The notes: a model not told the origin generated them from the sequence alone. Positions 1 to 9,851 are shown, counted from the stretch's first letter. The stretch: 64,000 nt of DNA from Lentzea nigeriaca (GCF_016907955.1 NZ_JAFBCX010000001.1:1054001-1118000), one strand, 5' to 3'. Numbers and translations: made by a program.

Positions 1-198
1 GACTTCACCATGGCGAACAAGTTCATCACGTTCCTGAACTCCGCCAAGATCTCCTGGACGAACTGGAACTTCTCCGACGACAAGCGCTCGGGCGCGGTGT
101 TCAAGGGCGGTACCTGCTCCGGCACCAGCTTCGCCGGCGAGGGTCCGCTGAAGGAAGCCGGCAAGTGGGTGCGCAACCACATCAGGGCGAACCGGTAG
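1..198 (+). CDS. GH5 endoglucanase, C-terminal fragment
   Basis: This is the last 65 codons of a gene that begins before the window. The residues SWTNWNFSDD followed by a Gly/Ser-rich stretch and GKWVRNHIR are the usual end of GH5 subfamily 2 cellulases, where the SWTNW strand closes the barrel near the substrate cleft. No carbohydrate-binding module follows, so any such module must be N-terminal. The enzyme is presumably secreted and cleaves beta-1,4-glucan; its signal peptide and catalytic glutamates lie outside the window. The family call rests on the tail only. Confidence 0.75.
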   Translation, partial: DFTMANKFITFLNSAKISWTNWNFSDDKRSGAVFKGGTCSGTSFAGEGPLKEAGKWVRNHIRANR

Positions 199-259
199 AC
201 CGACCCCGGCGGGTCACGTGAGCGGCGGTCCCTCGGGGCCGCCGTTTACGGTTGTGCGC

Positions 260-1138
260 ATGGCACAACTCGCGCTCGGTCTCGCCTCCCTCGGTCGTCC
301 CGCCTACATCAACCTCGGCCGCGACGGCGCGTTGCCGGCCGTTCGCGACGTCGACTCGATGCGCGCGCAGTGTCACCGCGTCCTCGACACGGCGTATGGG
401 TTGGGCATCCGGTGGGTGGACGCGGCTCGTTCGTACGGGCTGTCGGAGGACTTCCTGTCGTCGTGGCTGCCGGGCCACGACGACGTGACGATCTCCAGCA
501 AGTGGGGCTACGCCTACACCGCGGACTGGCGGCCCGACGCCGAGGTGCACGAGGTCAAGGAGCACTCGCTCGCGCGCTTCTCCCAGCAGTGGCGGGAAAC
601 CCGAAGCCTGCTGCCGCGAGTCGATCTCTACCAGGTGCACTCGCTGACCGTCGACAGCCCGCTGTTCGAGGACAGGGCGCTGCAGGACGCGATGGTCGCG
701 ATCGGTGTGCCTGTGGGCTTCTCCACGTCCGGCCCGCGGCAGGCCGACGCCATCCGCAAGGCGCTCGGCCTCGGCATCTTCTCCTCCGTCCAGTCCACTT
801 GGAACGTTCTGGAGACCTCGGCCGGGGAGGCGCTGGCCGAGGCGCACGACGCCGGGCTGCGCGTGATCATCAAGGAGGGTGTGGCCAACGGCCGGCTCGT
901 CGTCGATCCGCCGCAAGCGGTTGCGGCACAGGCGAAAGCGCTGGGCGTCGGGCCGGACGCGGTCGCGCTGGCGGCGATCGCGCGCCGGCCGTGGGTCGAC
1001 GTCGTGCTGTCCGGCGCGGCGAGCCCCGAGCAGCTGAAGTCCAATGTGGACGCGATGCGGATCGACGTGGACCTGCCGGACCTCGCCGAGCCCGCCGAGC
1101 AGTACTGGGCGACGCGCGCCGGGCTCAGCTGGAACTGA
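260..1138 (+). CDS. Aldo/keto reductase family protein
   Basis: A 292-residue NAD(P)H-dependent oxidoreductase of the AKR TIM-barrel fold. The Asp/Tyr pair in DAARSYG, the Lys in SSKWGYAY and the His in YQVHS match the AKR catalytic Asp-Tyr-Lys-His set. ATG at 260 is preferred over the GTG at 218, because conserved sequence begins at MAQLALGLASLGRP and the 14 extra residues look unstructured. The substrate cannot be told from sequence. It stands alone, about 60 bp after the cellulase and 85 bp before a membrane protein on the same strand. Confidence 0.85.
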   Translation: MAQLALGLASLGRPAYINLGRDGALPAVRDVDSMRAQCHRVLDTAYGLGIRWVDAARSYGLSEDFLSSWLPGHDDVTISSKWGYAYTADWRPDAEVHEVKEHSLARFSQQWRETRSLLPRVDLYQVHSLTVDSPLFEDRALQDAMVAIGVPVGFSTSGPRQADAIRKALGLGIFSSVQSTWNVLETSAGEALAEAHDAGLRVIIKEGVANGRLVVDPPQAVAAQAKALGVGPDAVALAAIARRPWVDVVLSGAASPEQLKSNVDAMRIDVDLPDLAEPAEQYWATRAGLSWN

Positions 1139-1222
1139 TTGCCCGATTTCTGACAGATGTCACGGCGAATCCGTGCGGATCATCGCTACCAGCGAGAACA
1201 CCGCACGATCAGCATTGTCGGC

Positions 1223-1636
1223 ATGACAAAGCTGACTGTGACCGACCCCGACGCCCGCGAGAAGCTGCACATCGCCAAGGTGTTGCTCGGCGGCTACGCG
1301 GCCGTGAGCGCGCTGACCCTGCTGGCGATCGTGGTGTTCAGCGGTGACCCCGACATCGTCACCGGCGCGGTGTGGATCCGCGGCTCGATCCTCGCGGTCG
1401 CGTCGCTGATCACGTTCGCGCTCGGCGTGTCGATGGAGAACGGCTCGCGCCGCAACTACCGCAGGGTGCGGATCATCGCGCTGGCCCAGGCCGTGGCGGT
1501 GGTCGTGATCGAGTCGATCCCCGGCTCGTTCCCGATCTGGTTCAAGATCGCGAACGGGGTGTGCGGCGCGCTGCTGGTCATCGTGGTGCTGATCACGTTC
1601 GCCCGCAGCGTGCGCGCCACCTTCGCGGCCTCGTAA
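1223..1636 (+). CDS. Small four-helix membrane protein, unknown function
   Basis: 137 residues with about four hydrophobic segments (roughly residues 17-38, 48-66, 80-97 and 105-124) separated by short charged loops. There is no recognisable catalytic motif. It is related by composition to small actinobacterial integral membrane proteins of unknown role. ATG at 1223 is chosen because the upstream in-frame GTG at 1157 adds only an Arg/His-rich leader. It ends 10 bp before the histidine kinase gene, so it may be co-transcribed with the two-component pair and could act as an accessory membrane protein; that role is inference from position. Confidence 0.7.
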   Translation: MTKLTVTDPDAREKLHIAKVLLGGYAAVSALTLLAIVVFSGDPDIVTGAVWIRGSILAVASLITFALGVSMENGSRRNYRRVRIIALAQAVAVVVIESIPGSFPIWFKIANGVCGALLVIVVLITFARSVRATFAAS

Positions 1637-1646
1637 GGTCACCGCC

Positions 1647-2693
1647 GTGGACGACAGGCGCCGGTTGCTGCTCTCGCTCGGCATGCTCTGCTACCCGTTT
1701 CTCGCGGCCGCCGGCGTCAACCGGTACGCGCACGGCAGCGGCCTCGTCGTCGGCTACCTGCTGCTGGTGGCCGTCTCCGCCTGCTACCTGGGCATCGTGA
1801 TCGCCTCGATCCGTTCGGCGTGGCGGGTGTACTGGTCGCTGGTGGCGGCGATGGCAGTGCTGGCGGTGCTGCTCGCGCCGCTGGCCCGCGAGGACGTGCT
1901 GATCCTCGCCGCGATGATCGTGCCGTCGACGACGGCACGGGTCGGTGCCCGGACGGCGGCCGCTCTCGTGTTCCTGGGCGCCGCGGCGTGCGTGGTCGTG
2001 CCGATGGTGGTGCCCGGCTGGAACGCCGAGGCGAGCTGGTACTTCGCGGTGGCCGTCGTGTTCACCGCGCTGCTCGTGCACGCGTTCAGCCGCACGGCCA
2101 CGGCCAACCAGCAGTTGCGCGAGGCCCAGGCGGAGGTGGCCAGGCTCGCCTCCGAGGCCGAGCGCAACCGGATCGCCCGCGACCTGCACGACCTGCTCGG
2201 CCACTCGCTCACCGCGATCACCGTGAAGAGCGCGCTGGCCAGAAGGCTGGAACCAGCCGCGGCGCGGGCCGAGATGGAGTCGGTGGAGCAGCTGGCCCGT
2301 CAGGCGCTGTCCGACGTGCGGGCCGCGGTGTCCGGGTACCAGGACGTCACGCTCGCCGGTGAGCTCGCCAGGGGCCGCGAACTGCTGCGGGCGGCGGGAG
2401 TCGCGGCCGACCTGCCCACTGCCGTCGACGCCGTGCCGCCACGGCGTCAGGAACTGTTCGGCTGGGTCGTGCGGGAAGGGGTGACGAACGTCGTGCGGCA
2501 CGCGCGGGCCGGCCGGTGCACGGTGGAGCTGACCGCGTCCACTGTGGAGGTCCGGGACGACGGAGTGGGCGGCCCGGCCGGCGCGGGGTCCGGTTTGGAC
2601 GGTCTGCGTGCCAGGGTCGCCGCGGCAGGGGGAGTGCTGACCGCCGGTCCCGCACAGCCGCGCGGGTGGTCGTTGCGGGTGGAGGCGGTATGA
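1647..2693 (+). CDS. Two-component sensor histidine kinase (NarL/DesK type)
   Basis: 348 residues. The N-terminal half has five to six membrane helices (to about residue 145), followed by a coiled linker and a HisKA_3 dimerisation box RDLHDLLGHSL with the phospho-accepting His near residue 180. The C-terminal HATPase domain carries the N-box (EGVTNVVRHA) and a DDGVGG G-box. The sensing part is membrane-embedded with almost no extracytoplasmic domain, the layout of kinases that respond to membrane or cell-envelope state such as DesK and LiaS. It overlaps the response regulator by ATGA, so the two are translationally coupled. The stimulus is unknown. Confidence 0.92.
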   Translation: MDDRRRLLLSLGMLCYPFLAAAGVNRYAHGSGLVVGYLLLVAVSACYLGIVIASIRSAWRVYWSLVAAMAVLAVLLAPLAREDVLILAAMIVPSTTARVGARTAAALVFLGAAACVVVPMVVPGWNAEASWYFAVAVVFTALLVHAFSRTATANQQLREAQAEVARLASEAERNRIARDLHDLLGHSLTAITVKSALARRLEPAAARAEMESVEQLARQALSDVRAAVSGYQDVTLAGELARGRELLRAAGVAADLPTAVDAVPPRRQELFGWVVREGVTNVVRHARAGRCTVELTASTVEVRDDGVGGPAGAGSGLDGLRARVAAAGGVLTAGPAQPRGWSLRVEAV

Positions 2694-3298
2694 CGATCAG
2701 GCTGCTGCTCGCCGACGACCAGGAGCTGATCCGCCACGCCCTCGGCGTCCTGCTCGACCTCGAACCGGACTTCGAGGTGGTGGCCTCGGTCGGCCGCGGC
2801 GACGAGGTCACGGCCGCGGCACTGGCACACCGCCCGGACGTCGCGCTGCTGGACATCGACATGCCGGGGCTGGACGGGCTCGCGGCGGCCGCCGTGCTCA
2901 CCGCGCAGGTGCCGGAGTGCCGCGTGGTCATCCTGACCACGTTCGGCCGCACCGGTTATCTGCGCAGGGCCATGGAGGCGGGTGCGGTCGGGTTCGTCGT
3001 GAAGGACGCGCCGGCCGACGCTCTCGCCGACGCCGTCCGGCGGGTGATGGCCGGCGAGCGGGTCGTGGATCCGACGCTGGCGGCGGCCACGCTGGCGGCG
3101 GGCGAGTCGCCGCTCACCGCCCGCGAACGCGACGTGCTCATCGCGGCCCGCTCCAGCGCGACCGTGGCCGAGATCGCCGCCCGGCTGTACCTCGCCGAGG
3201 GGACGGTGCGGAACTACCTCTCCGGCGCCACCACGAAGACCGGCACCCGCAACCGGATGGAGGCCCTGAGGGTGGCGGACGAGCGCGGCTGGCTGTAG
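2690..3298 (+). CDS. LuxR/NarL-family response regulator
   Basis: 202 residues. The receiver domain spans residues 1-120, with the acidic pair at D9-D10, the phosphorylation site D55 in VALLDIDMPG, a Thr switch in ILTTFG and a conserved Lys in VVKDAPAD. A C-terminal LuxR-type HTH begins at LTARERDVLIAA and its recognition helix is around LAEGTVRNYLS. It is the cognate partner of the overlapping kinase. Targets are not evident; no permease or transporter follows on the same strand, because the next gene is on the opposite strand. Confidence 0.93.
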   Translation: MTIRLLLADDQELIRHALGVLLDLEPDFEVVASVGRGDEVTAAALAHRPDVALLDIDMPGLDGLAAAAVLTAQVPECRVVILTTFGRTGYLRRAMEAGAVGFVVKDAPADALADAVRRVMAGERVVDPTLAAATLAAGESPLTARERDVLIAARSSATVAEIAARLYLAEGTVRNYLSGATTKTGTRNRMEALRVADERGWL

Positions 3299-3299
3299 C

Positions 3300-3797
3300 T
3301 CAGGCCGAACCGGTGCGGCGCAACCACTCCCTGCCGATCGCGCGTCCGTCCGGCACGAGCGGCCAGCCGGGGTCGTCGATCTTGTCGCGCAGCTCGTCCA
3401 GGCCCATCCACCCGCCCCAGGCGACCTCCTCCGGCTGGTGGGTGAACGGCCCGTCGCTGTGTGTCTCGTAGACCCAGGCGTGGTAGCGGGTCTGCTCGTC
3501 GACGTAGGTGGTCTGGAAGAGGAACGTCACGGGTGCGTCGACCCCGAGCTCCTCCTGGAGCTCGCGCCGGGCGGCGATGTCGGGTGTCTCGCCCGCGTCG
3601 ATCACGCCACCGGCCGTGTAGTCGTACAGGCCGGGGAAGATGTCCTTGGTGTCGGTGCGGCGGTGGACGTAGATCCGTTCGCCGTCGGTCGAGTGCACCA
3701 GGGTGAGGACGCAGCCGTGCCAGAGGTTCTCGGCACGCATTCGTTCGCGGGTCACCTCTCCGATCACGTTCGCGTTCTCGTCGTAGAGGTTGATCAT
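3300..3797 (-). CDS. Nudix hydrolase
   Basis: 165 residues with a full Nudix box: GGVIDAGETP followed by ARRELQEELGV fits GX5EX7REUXEEXGU, so the metal-binding glutamates are present. The N-terminal INLYDENANVIGEVTRE and the box placement resemble the YfcD/IDI-like Nudix group acting on nucleoside-diphosphate-linked substrates. The exact substrate is not predictable. It is convergent with the response regulator, with one base between the stops, and divergent from the permease gene. Confidence 0.88.
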   Translation of the reverse strand: MINLYDENANVIGEVTRERMRAENLWHGCVLTLVHSTDGERIYVHRRTDTKDIFPGLYDYTAGGVIDAGETPDIAARRELQEELGVDAPVTFLFQTTYVDEQTRYHAWVYETHSDGPFTHQPEEVAWGGWMGLDELRDKIDDPGWPLVPDGRAIGREWLRRTGSA

Positions 3798-3904
3798 CCC
3801 CGTGTCCTCCTGTGGTCGTACGCGAGCTTGCTACCGCAGTCCGACGCCCGCTGATCGCCTTCCTTCCTACCTTCGTGACCGTCGGACGTCACCGAGGAGG
3901 ATTC

Positions 3905-6298
3905 GTGTCCACTTCCCTGCGGCTCGGCGTCGCCGAGTTCCGCGCCCGGCCGGGCCGCGCGCTGCTGCCGGGCGTCGCGCTCGTGGTCGGTGTGGCCTGC
4001 CTGCTGGCCGCCCTGGTGCTGAGCGACGCGCTCAGCAGGTCGGTCGACGAGGGCGCGCCGCTCACACCGTCCACAGTGGGCCACGTGGTGGACGTCAAAC
4101 GGCAGCCCTACGACGAGAACACCGTCGAGGCGAACCGCCCGAAGCTCGACGACGCGTTGCTGGCCAAGCTGTCGGCGGTCGGCAGGGCGGTGCCGGTGCA
4201 GCAGGCGCACGCGGACCTGCTGGACGCCAACGGCCGTGCCGGGGAGCACCGCGCCGAGGTGGAGGTCCAGCAACCGGACCTCGTGCGCTGGCCGCTGGCC
4301 GAGGGCAAGGCACCCGCCGCCGACAACGAGGTCGCCGTCGACAAGATCACCGCCTACGAACGCGGCCTCAAGCCGGGCGACAGGATCAAACTGGCCTCCG
4401 CGGACGGCAAGCCGTTCGAGGTCACGGTCAGCGGTGTCATGAAGAAGGGCGGGATGGACTCGCGTCCGATCCTGGTCGCCGGTCCCGACCTCGCGCGCAA
4501 GCTCGACCCGCAGCCGGACACCCTGGCGGTGTGGGTGATCGGCGGCTCACGCGAAGCCGTGGCGAAAGCGGCGGGCGCGTCGTACGTCGTGTGGGACCCG
4601 GCGCCGGACGCGGACAAGGTCGGTGACGACCTGAAGTTCATCCTGCTGCCGTTCAGCGTGCTCGCGCTGGCGACGGCGGTGTTCGTCGCCGCGGCGACGT
4701 TCCGTGCCGTCTACGCACAACGTCAGCGGCAGACGGCGTTGCTGCGGTGCATCGGTGCCCAGCGCGGGCCGTTGGTGCGCAGGAGTCTGTTCGAGGCGTT
4801 CGTGACGGGTGCGCTGGCCGGTGTGGGTGGTGCGCTGCTCGGTGGGCCGATGGCGTGGGTGCTGGCCAGGACGTTCGACGTCACGGGCATCTCCGCGCTG
4901 TTCGGCGCGGTGCAGCTGAGCCCGGAACTGTTGCCGTCGCTCGGATACGTCGTTCTCGGAGTCGTTGTTGCCGCGCTGTTGAGCGTGATGGCGGCAGTGC
5001 GGCCCGCGGTCAACGCTGCGCGCGTGTCACCGTTGGCTGCTCTGCGTGACGCGGAGAACGAGGTGCCACCCCGCTCGGTCCGCCGGCTGCGGCTGGTGTT
5101 CGGCCTGCTGTTCACCGGTGGCGCGGCGATGCTGGCCCTGGTGGCGGTCGCGGCCAAGGGCACCGCGGGTGCTCCGCTCGCGGTCACGTTCTCCGCGATC
5201 GCCGCGGTGACCGGACTGTTCTGGATCCTCGGCCCGGTGACGGTGCCGTTCATCGCGCGGCTGTTCGGCAAGATCGGCGGCACGCACTGGAAGCTCGCCG
5301 GCGCCGAGGTCCGCAGGATGCCGCAGCGGTCAGCCTCGGTGGCGCTGCCGTTGCTGCTGGCCAGCTCGATGGTGACGTTCTTCCTGGTCGTGCTGGGCAG
5401 TGCGCAGGAGATGACCTACACGTTCGCCAACGAGAAACGCCCGGACGCGACCGTCGTGGACGCGGGGGAGCGTCCGCTGCGGGTCATTCCCGCGCAGGAC
5501 GGGGTGGCGGCGAGCGTCGTGCTGCACAAGGCCGAGAACGGGTCCGGCGTGGACCCGGACGAGTTCAAGGCGTGGATGAAGGCGCAGAACGCGGCCGGTG
5601 CCGAGCAGCTCGTCGCCGGGACCGCGGTCGTGCCTGAGCACTGGGCGGACCGGCCGTTCGTCGAGAACGACGGGAAGCAGTACAAGGTCGTGGGCACGGT
5701 GCCCGGCACGCTCATCGGCTACACGCCGATCATCGGCGGCCTGACCACGGGAGCGGCGGAGAAGGTGCTGGTCGCGCTCAAGCCCGGCGTCGACCCGGCG
5801 AGGTTCCGGGCGAACCTGCAGGCCGCACTGCCGAACAACCCGACCGTGATCGTGCGGACGGACGCGGACGAGCGGGCGAACGCGGACCGGTACATGCACC
5901 TCGGCACGGTGCTGATGATGGTGCTGCTCGGGCTGTCCGTCGCGGTCGCCGTGACCGGCATCGGCACCGCACTGACGATCTCGGTCCAGGAGCGCCGCAA
6001 GGAGCTCGCGCTCAGGCGCGCCCTGGGCGTCACTCGCGGCGGACTGCAGGGCGGAGTCATCGCCGAAGCGGTCATGTTGGCCCTCGTGGGCGTGATCGGT
6101 GGTGGCGTGCTCGGGTTCGGTTACGCGGAAATCGCGATCCTGGCGACCGGCCTCGACCTCTCGCTGCCGGGCGCGACGGTGGTGTTGCCGCTGGTCATCG
6201 GCGCGCTGGCGGTCGTGGTGCTCGCCGTGGTCGCCGCGTTCGGGCCGTCGAGGGGCGCTTCCCGCATTCGCCCAGCAGCCGGACTGGCGTCCGGATGA
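3905..6298 (+). CDS. FtsX/MacB-type ABC transporter permease
   Basis: 797 residues with two FtsX-like permease modules. A first membrane helix (about residues 17-40) is followed by a large extracytoplasmic domain, then three helices; a second extracytoplasmic domain lies between helices near residues 485 and 675; three more helices close the protein. GTG at 3905 is chosen because a strong GAGGAGG sits just upstream at 3895-3901 and conserved sequence begins at STSLRLGVAEFRARPGR; the in-frame extension back to 3812 lacks support. Such permeases work with a separate ATPase to move lipids, peptides or drugs. No ATPase gene adjoins it, which is unusual. It is followed by a strong hairpin terminator. 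Confidence 0.88.
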   Translation: MSTSLRLGVAEFRARPGRALLPGVALVVGVACLLAALVLSDALSRSVDEGAPLTPSTVGHVVDVKRQPYDENTVEANRPKLDDALLAKLSAVGRAVPVQQAHADLLDANGRAGEHRAEVEVQQPDLVRWPLAEGKAPAADNEVAVDKITAYERGLKPGDRIKLASADGKPFEVTVSGVMKKGGMDSRPILVAGPDLARKLDPQPDTLAVWVIGGSREAVAKAAGASYVVWDPAPDADKVGDDLKFILLPFSVLALATAVFVAAATFRAVYAQRQRQTALLRCIGAQRGPLVRRSLFEAFVTGALAGVGGALLGGPMAWVLARTFDVTGISALFGAVQLSPELLPSLGYVVLGVVVAALLSVMAAVRPAVNAARVSPLAALRDAENEVPPRSVRRLRLVFGLLFTGGAAMLALVAVAAKGTAGAPLAVTFSAIAAVTGLFWILGPVTVPFIARLFGKIGGTHWKLAGAEVRRMPQRSASVALPLLLASSMVTFFLVVLGSAQEMTYTFANEKRPDATVVDAGERPLRVIPAQDGVAASVVLHKAENGSGVDPDEFKAWMKAQNAAGAEQLVAGTAVVPEHWADRPFVENDGKQYKVVGTVPGTLIGYTPIIGGLTTGAAEKVLVALKPGVDPARFRANLQAALPNNPTVIVRTDADERANADRYMHLGTVLMMVLLGLSVAVAVTGIGTALTISVQERRKELALRRALGVTRGGLQGGVIAEAVMLALVGVIGGGVLGFGYAEIAILATGLDLSLPGATVVLPLVIGALAVVVLAVVAAFGPSRGASRIRPAAGLASG

Positions 6299-6303
6299 AT
6301 AGG

Positions 6304-6336
6304 GTGAGGGGAGCTTCAACGCGAAGCTCCCCTCAC
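6304..6336 (+). terminator. Strong hairpin terminator between permease and dop
   Basis: A perfect 14-bp stem (GTGAGGGGAGCTTC and its complement) closes a 5-base loop AACGC. The tail is GCTGTTGT rather than a clean T run, which is common for actinobacterial terminators. It sits 5 bp after the permease stop codon and about 35 bp before the dop start, and so separates the permease from the proteasome operon. Confidence 0.8.
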
Positions 6337-6370
6337 GCTGTTGTCGGGGTCAGGTCATAAGGTGTTGCGT

Positions 6371-7864
6371 ATGCGGCGGATCATGGGAACCGAGGTCGAG
6401 TACGGCATCGCGGTGCCGGGCGACGCGACCGCGAACCCGGTGCTCACTTCGACACAGGTGGTGCTCGCGTACGCGGCGGCGGCGGACATACCACGCGCCA
6501 GGCGTGCCAGGTGGGACTACGAGGTGGAGTCGCCGTTGCGCGACGCGCGCGGGTTCGACCTGGGCAGCCCCGGCGGCCACCCCGCCGACTCCGACGTCGA
6601 GGACCTCGGCGCGGCCAACGTCATCCTCACCAACGGTGCGCGGCTCTACGTCGACCACGCGCACCCCGAGTACTCCGCGCCCGAGGTCACCAACGCGCGG
6701 GACGCGGTGATCTGGGACAAGGCGGGCGAGCGGGTGATGGAGGAGGCCGCGATGAGGGCCGCCACCGTGCCCGGCCAGCCGCGGCTGCAGTTGTACAAGA
6801 ACAACGTCGACGGCAAGGGCGCGTCGTACGGCACGCACGAGAACTACCTGATGCAGCGGTCGACGCCGTTCACCGCGGTGATCGCCGGCCTGACGCCGTT
6901 CTTCGTGTCGCGCCAGGTCGTGACAGGCTCCGGCCGTGTGGGCATCGGCCCGTCCGGCGAGGAGGCGGGCTACCAGCTCTCGCAGCGCTCCGACTACATC
7001 GAGGTCGAGGTCGGCCTGGAGACGACGCTCAAGCGCGGCATCATCAACACGCGCGACGAGCCGCACGCGGACGCGGACAAGTACCGCCGCCTGCACGTCA
7101 TCATCGGCGACGCGAACCTCGCCGAGTACTCGACGTACCTCAAGCTCGGCACCACGTCCATGGTGCTCGACATGATCGAGTCCGGCATGCGGTTCGACGA
7201 CCTGCGCATGGTCGACCCGGTCCGCGCGGTGCACCAGATCAGCCACGACCCGACGCTCAAGACCAAGGTCGAGCTGACCGGCGGCCGCAAGTTCACCGGC
7301 CTCGACGTGCAGTTCGCCTACCACGAGCGCGCCGCCGCCTTCATCGAGAAGGAGGGCATCGGCGACCGCGACGTGCTGCGCGTGTGGGGCGAGGTGCTCG
7401 ACGCGCTCGCCCGCGACCCCTCCGAGTGCGCCGACCGGCTCGACTGGGTCGCCAAGCTGCGGCTGCTCGAGGGCTACCGGCAGCGCGACGGCCTCGCGTG
7501 GGGCTCCGCGCGGCTCAACCTGGTCGACCTGCAGTACTCCGATGTCCGCCTGGACAAGGGCCTCTACAACCGCCTGGTCGCGCGCGGCTCGATGAAGCGC
7601 CTGGTCAGCGAGGAGGAGGTGCGCGCGGCCATCACCACCCCGCCCGAGGACACGCGTGCGTACTTCCGCGGCCGGTGCCTGGAGCGCTACCCGACCTCGG
7701 TCGCGGCCGCATCCTGGGACTCGGTGATCTTCGATCTCGGTCGGGAATCGCTCGTGCGAATCCCCACGCTCGAGCCGCTTCGAGGCACGAAAGCGCACGT
7801 CGGAGCGCTGCTGGAGGCCTCAGACACCGCCGAGCAACTGGTGGACGCACTGACTCGCGGGTGA
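6371..7864 (+). CDS. dop: Depupylase/deamidase of Pup
   Basis: 497 residues, close to the roughly 500 of the mycobacterial enzyme. Dop deamidates the C-terminal Gln of Pup to Glu and removes Pup from tagged proteins. The glutamine-synthetase-like ATP/Mg site begins at once with GTEVEYG (E8 and E10). [25 protein letters not shown] and [17 protein letters not shown] are signature blocks shared with PafA; the region around residues 35-75 contains the Dop-loop insertion that PafA lacks. ATG at 6371 gives the conserved [12 protein letters not shown] start; GTG at 6341 or 6362 would only add a few residues. It leads the dop-pup-prcB-prcA operon. The ATPase gene mpa, usually just upstream, is not in the window. 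Confidence 0.97.
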   Translation: MRRIMGTEVEYGIAVPGDATANPVLTSTQVVLAYAAAADIPRARRARWDYEVESPLRDARGFDLGSPGGHPADSDVEDLGAANVILTNGARLYVDHAHPEYSAPEVTNARDAVIWDKAGERVMEEAAMRAATVPGQPRLQLYKNNVDGKGASYGTHENYLMQRSTPFTAVIAGLTPFFVSRQVVTGSGRVGIGPSGEEAGYQLSQRSDYIEVEVGLETTLKRGIINTRDEPHADADKYRRLHVIIGDANLAEYSTYLKLGTTSMVLDMIESGMRFDDLRMVDPVRAVHQISHDPTLKTKVELTGGRKFTGLDVQFAYHERAAAFIEKEGIGDRDVLRVWGEVLDALARDPSECADRLDWVAKLRLLEGYRQRDGLAWGSARLNLVDLQYSDVRLDKGLYNRLVARGSMKRLVSEEEVRAAITTPPEDTRAYFRGRCLERYPTSVAAASWDSVIFDLGRESLVRIPTLEPLRGTKAHVGALLEASDTAEQLVDALTRG

Positions 7865-7943
7865 TCGTCTACCCGAGTGGCTCAGGATTTTTGTCGGTGC
7901 CGCTAGGTAGTGTTCTTGTCAGGCGAGTGAGCGGGAGGCCGAG

Positions 7944-8138
7944 ATGTCCCAGGAACAGAAGCAGCGCCAGGGTGGTGGCGACGGCGACGACGGTGCCGAG
8001 GGCGCTGCCGGAGCAGGTCAGGAACGCCGCGAGAAGCTCGGCGAGGACGTGGACGCGATCCTCGACGAGATCGACGACGTGCTCGAGGAGAACGCGGAGG
8101 ACTTCGTCCGCGCATACGTGCAGAAGGGTGGTCAGTAG
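7944..8138 (+). CDS. pup: Prokaryotic ubiquitin-like protein Pup
   Basis: 64 residues, highly acidic and disordered, with the helix-forming middle part (about residues 28-58) that binds the coiled coil of the proteasomal ATPase. It ends in Gly-Gly-Gln, so Dop must deamidate it to Gly-Gly-Glu before PafA can link it to substrate lysines. The N-terminal part is rich in Gly, Asp and Ala. A GGGAGG ribosome-binding site lies at 7931-7936. It sits in its usual place between dop and the proteasome beta gene. Confidence 0.98.
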   Translation: MSQEQKQRQGGGDGDDGAEGAAGAGQERREKLGEDVDAILDEIDDVLEENAEDFVRAYVQKGGQ

Positions 8139-8187
8139 GCCCCTGGCGGCCTGTTGACCATTTCGGGGACGGGAGAACAACCAACAC

Positions 8188-9036
8188 ATGGACAACAGCT
8201 CGACCGGGCGTTACCCGGCCGCGGCGCTGCCCTCGTCGTACCTGACGCCGGGCTCGTCGTCGTTCACGGACTTCTTGCGGGCGCAGGCACCGGACATGCT
8301 GCCTTCCGCCCGGAAGCTCCCGGAGGGGACGATCCAGGCCCCGCACGGGACGACGATCGTCGCGGTCACCTACAAAGGTGGCGTCGTGATCGCCGGTGAC
8401 CGGCGCGCCACGATGGGCAACGTCATCGCCCAGCGCGACATGAAGAAGGTCTTCGTGACCGACGACCACTCGGCCGTCGGCATCGCGGGCACGGCGGGCA
8501 TCGCGATCGAGATCGTGCGGCTCTACACGGTCGAACTGCGGCACTACGAGAAGATCGAGGGCGTCTCCCTGTCGCTCGACGGCAAGGCGAACCGCCTCTC
8601 GGCGATGATCAGGGGCAACCTCGACGCGGCCATGGCCGGCCTCGCCGTGGTGCCCCTCTTCGCCGGGTACGACACCTCGGCAGCCGACCCGGACCGCGCG
8701 GGCCGCATCGTGTCCTACGACGTCACCGGCGGCCGCTACGAGGAGTCGCACGGCTACCAGGCCGTCGGCTCGGGCTCGCTGTTCGCGAAGTCGTCCCTGA
8801 AGAAGCTCTACGACCCGGACGCGGACGTCGACACCGCGATCCGCTCGGTCGTCGAGGCTCTCTACGACGCGGCGGACGACGACTCGGCGACGGGTGGCCC
8901 GGACCCGGTCCGCCGGCTCTACCCGGTCGTGGTCACCATCAACGGCGCCGACGGTGCCGTCGAGGTCCCCGAGTCCCAGGTCGCCACGGTGGCCGACGCG
9001 GTCGTCGAAGGCCGCCGGTCCCGCCCAGCAGGCTGA
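8188..9036 (+). CDS. prcB: 20S proteasome beta subunit
   Basis: 282 residues including a 54-residue propeptide. Cleavage at His53-Gly54/Thr55 would expose the catalytic N-terminal Thr of [19 protein letters not shown]; the conserved Asp and Lys of the active site follow in [12 protein letters not shown] and around the QRDMKKVF strand. With PrcA it forms the barrel that degrades pupylated proteins delivered by the Mpa/ARC ATPase. It starts 49 bp after pup and is followed 34 bp later by prcA, the standard arrangement. Confidence 0.97.
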   Translation: MDNSSTGRYPAAALPSSYLTPGSSSFTDFLRAQAPDMLPSARKLPEGTIQAPHGTTIVAVTYKGGVVIAGDRRATMGNVIAQRDMKKVFVTDDHSAVGIAGTAGIAIEIVRLYTVELRHYEKIEGVSLSLDGKANRLSAMIRGNLDAAMAGLAVVPLFAGYDTSAADPDRAGRIVSYDVTGGRYEESHGYQAVGSGSLFAKSSLKKLYDPDADVDTAIRSVVEALYDAADDDSATGGPDPVRRLYPVVVTINGADGAVEVPESQVATVADAVVEGRRSRPAG

Positions 9037-9070
9037 GTCCCCATCAGGTTCGACGTCAGGAGCACCACCC

Positions 9071-9832
9071 ATGACGATGCCGCTGTACGCATCGGCAGAG
9101 CAGGTGATGCGCGACCGCTCCGAGTACGCCCGCAAGGGCATCGCCAGGGGTCGCAGCGTCATCGTGCTCAAGTACGCGGACGGCATTCTGTTCGTCGCGG
9201 AAAACCCCTCCAGCACGCTGCACAAGGTCGCCGAGATCTACGACCGCATCGGCTTCGCGGCCGTCGGCCGCTACAGCGAGTTCGAGAACCTCCGCCAGGC
9301 GGGCGTCCGGTTCGCCGACCTCCGCGGCTACCAGAACGACCCGCGGGACGTGACCTGCAGGTCACTCGCGAACGTCTACGCCACCACGCTCGGCACCTAC
9401 TTCACCGAGCAGATCAAGCCGTTCGAGGTCGAGATCTGCGTGGCGGAGGTCGGGGAGTCGTCCGCCTCGGACACGCTGTACCGGTTGACATACGACGGCT
9501 CCGTCGTGGAGGAACCGCAGTACATCGTGATGGGTGGCACCGTGGATGCCGCCAACACCGCCTTGAAGGACTCCTTCGCCGACGGGCTGACGCTGGCTGA
9601 GGCGGTTCCTGTTGCGGTGAAGGCGTTGTCGGCAGGGTCTCCGTCCACTGGGAACGGTGGGCCCGAGTTGCTTCCCGCCAACAAGCTGGAGATCGCTGTG
9701 CTGGAGAGGTCTCGGCCTCGGCGGGCGTTTCGGCGGATTGCCGGGGCGGCTCTGGATTCTCTTCTGCCTGCGCCTACCAAGGGTGGGAAGCCTGTGGAGG
9801 ATGTTCAGCTGCCTGGGTCTGAGGAGTCGTAG
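9071..9832 (+). CDS. prcA: 20S proteasome alpha subunit
   Basis: 253 residues. The N-terminal gate and H0 helix ([21 protein letters not shown]) and the [18 protein letters not shown] strands are typical of actinobacterial PrcA. The protein has no N-terminal nucleophile, as expected for alpha subunits that form the outer gated rings. The ATG at 9077 is an alternative two codons in. The C-terminal 45 residues are variable, with an Arg-rich stretch near residues 215-225. It is last in the dop-pup-prcBA operon, followed by a hairpin terminator. Confidence 0.97.
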   Translation: MTMPLYASAEQVMRDRSEYARKGIARGRSVIVLKYADGILFVAENPSSTLHKVAEIYDRIGFAAVGRYSEFENLRQAGVRFADLRGYQNDPRDVTCRSLANVYATTLGTYFTEQIKPFEVEICVAEVGESSASDTLYRLTYDGSVVEEPQYIVMGGTVDAANTALKDSFADGLTLAEAVPVAVKALSAGSPSTGNGGPELLPANKLEIAVLERSRPRRAFRRIAGAALDSLLPAPTKGGKPVEDVQLPGSEES

Positions 9833-9851
9833 GGTTGTGGCTGGTGCGATT

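Noticed and set aside
3812..3904. N-terminal extension of the FtsX permease
   Set aside because: It lacks a ribosome-binding site and conserved sequence, whereas GTG 3905 has GAGGAGG at proper spacing.
7891..7913. Separate promoter for pup
   Set aside because: TTGTCG and TAGTGT words exist, but the spacer is about 11 bases, too short for a normal sigma-70 promoter.
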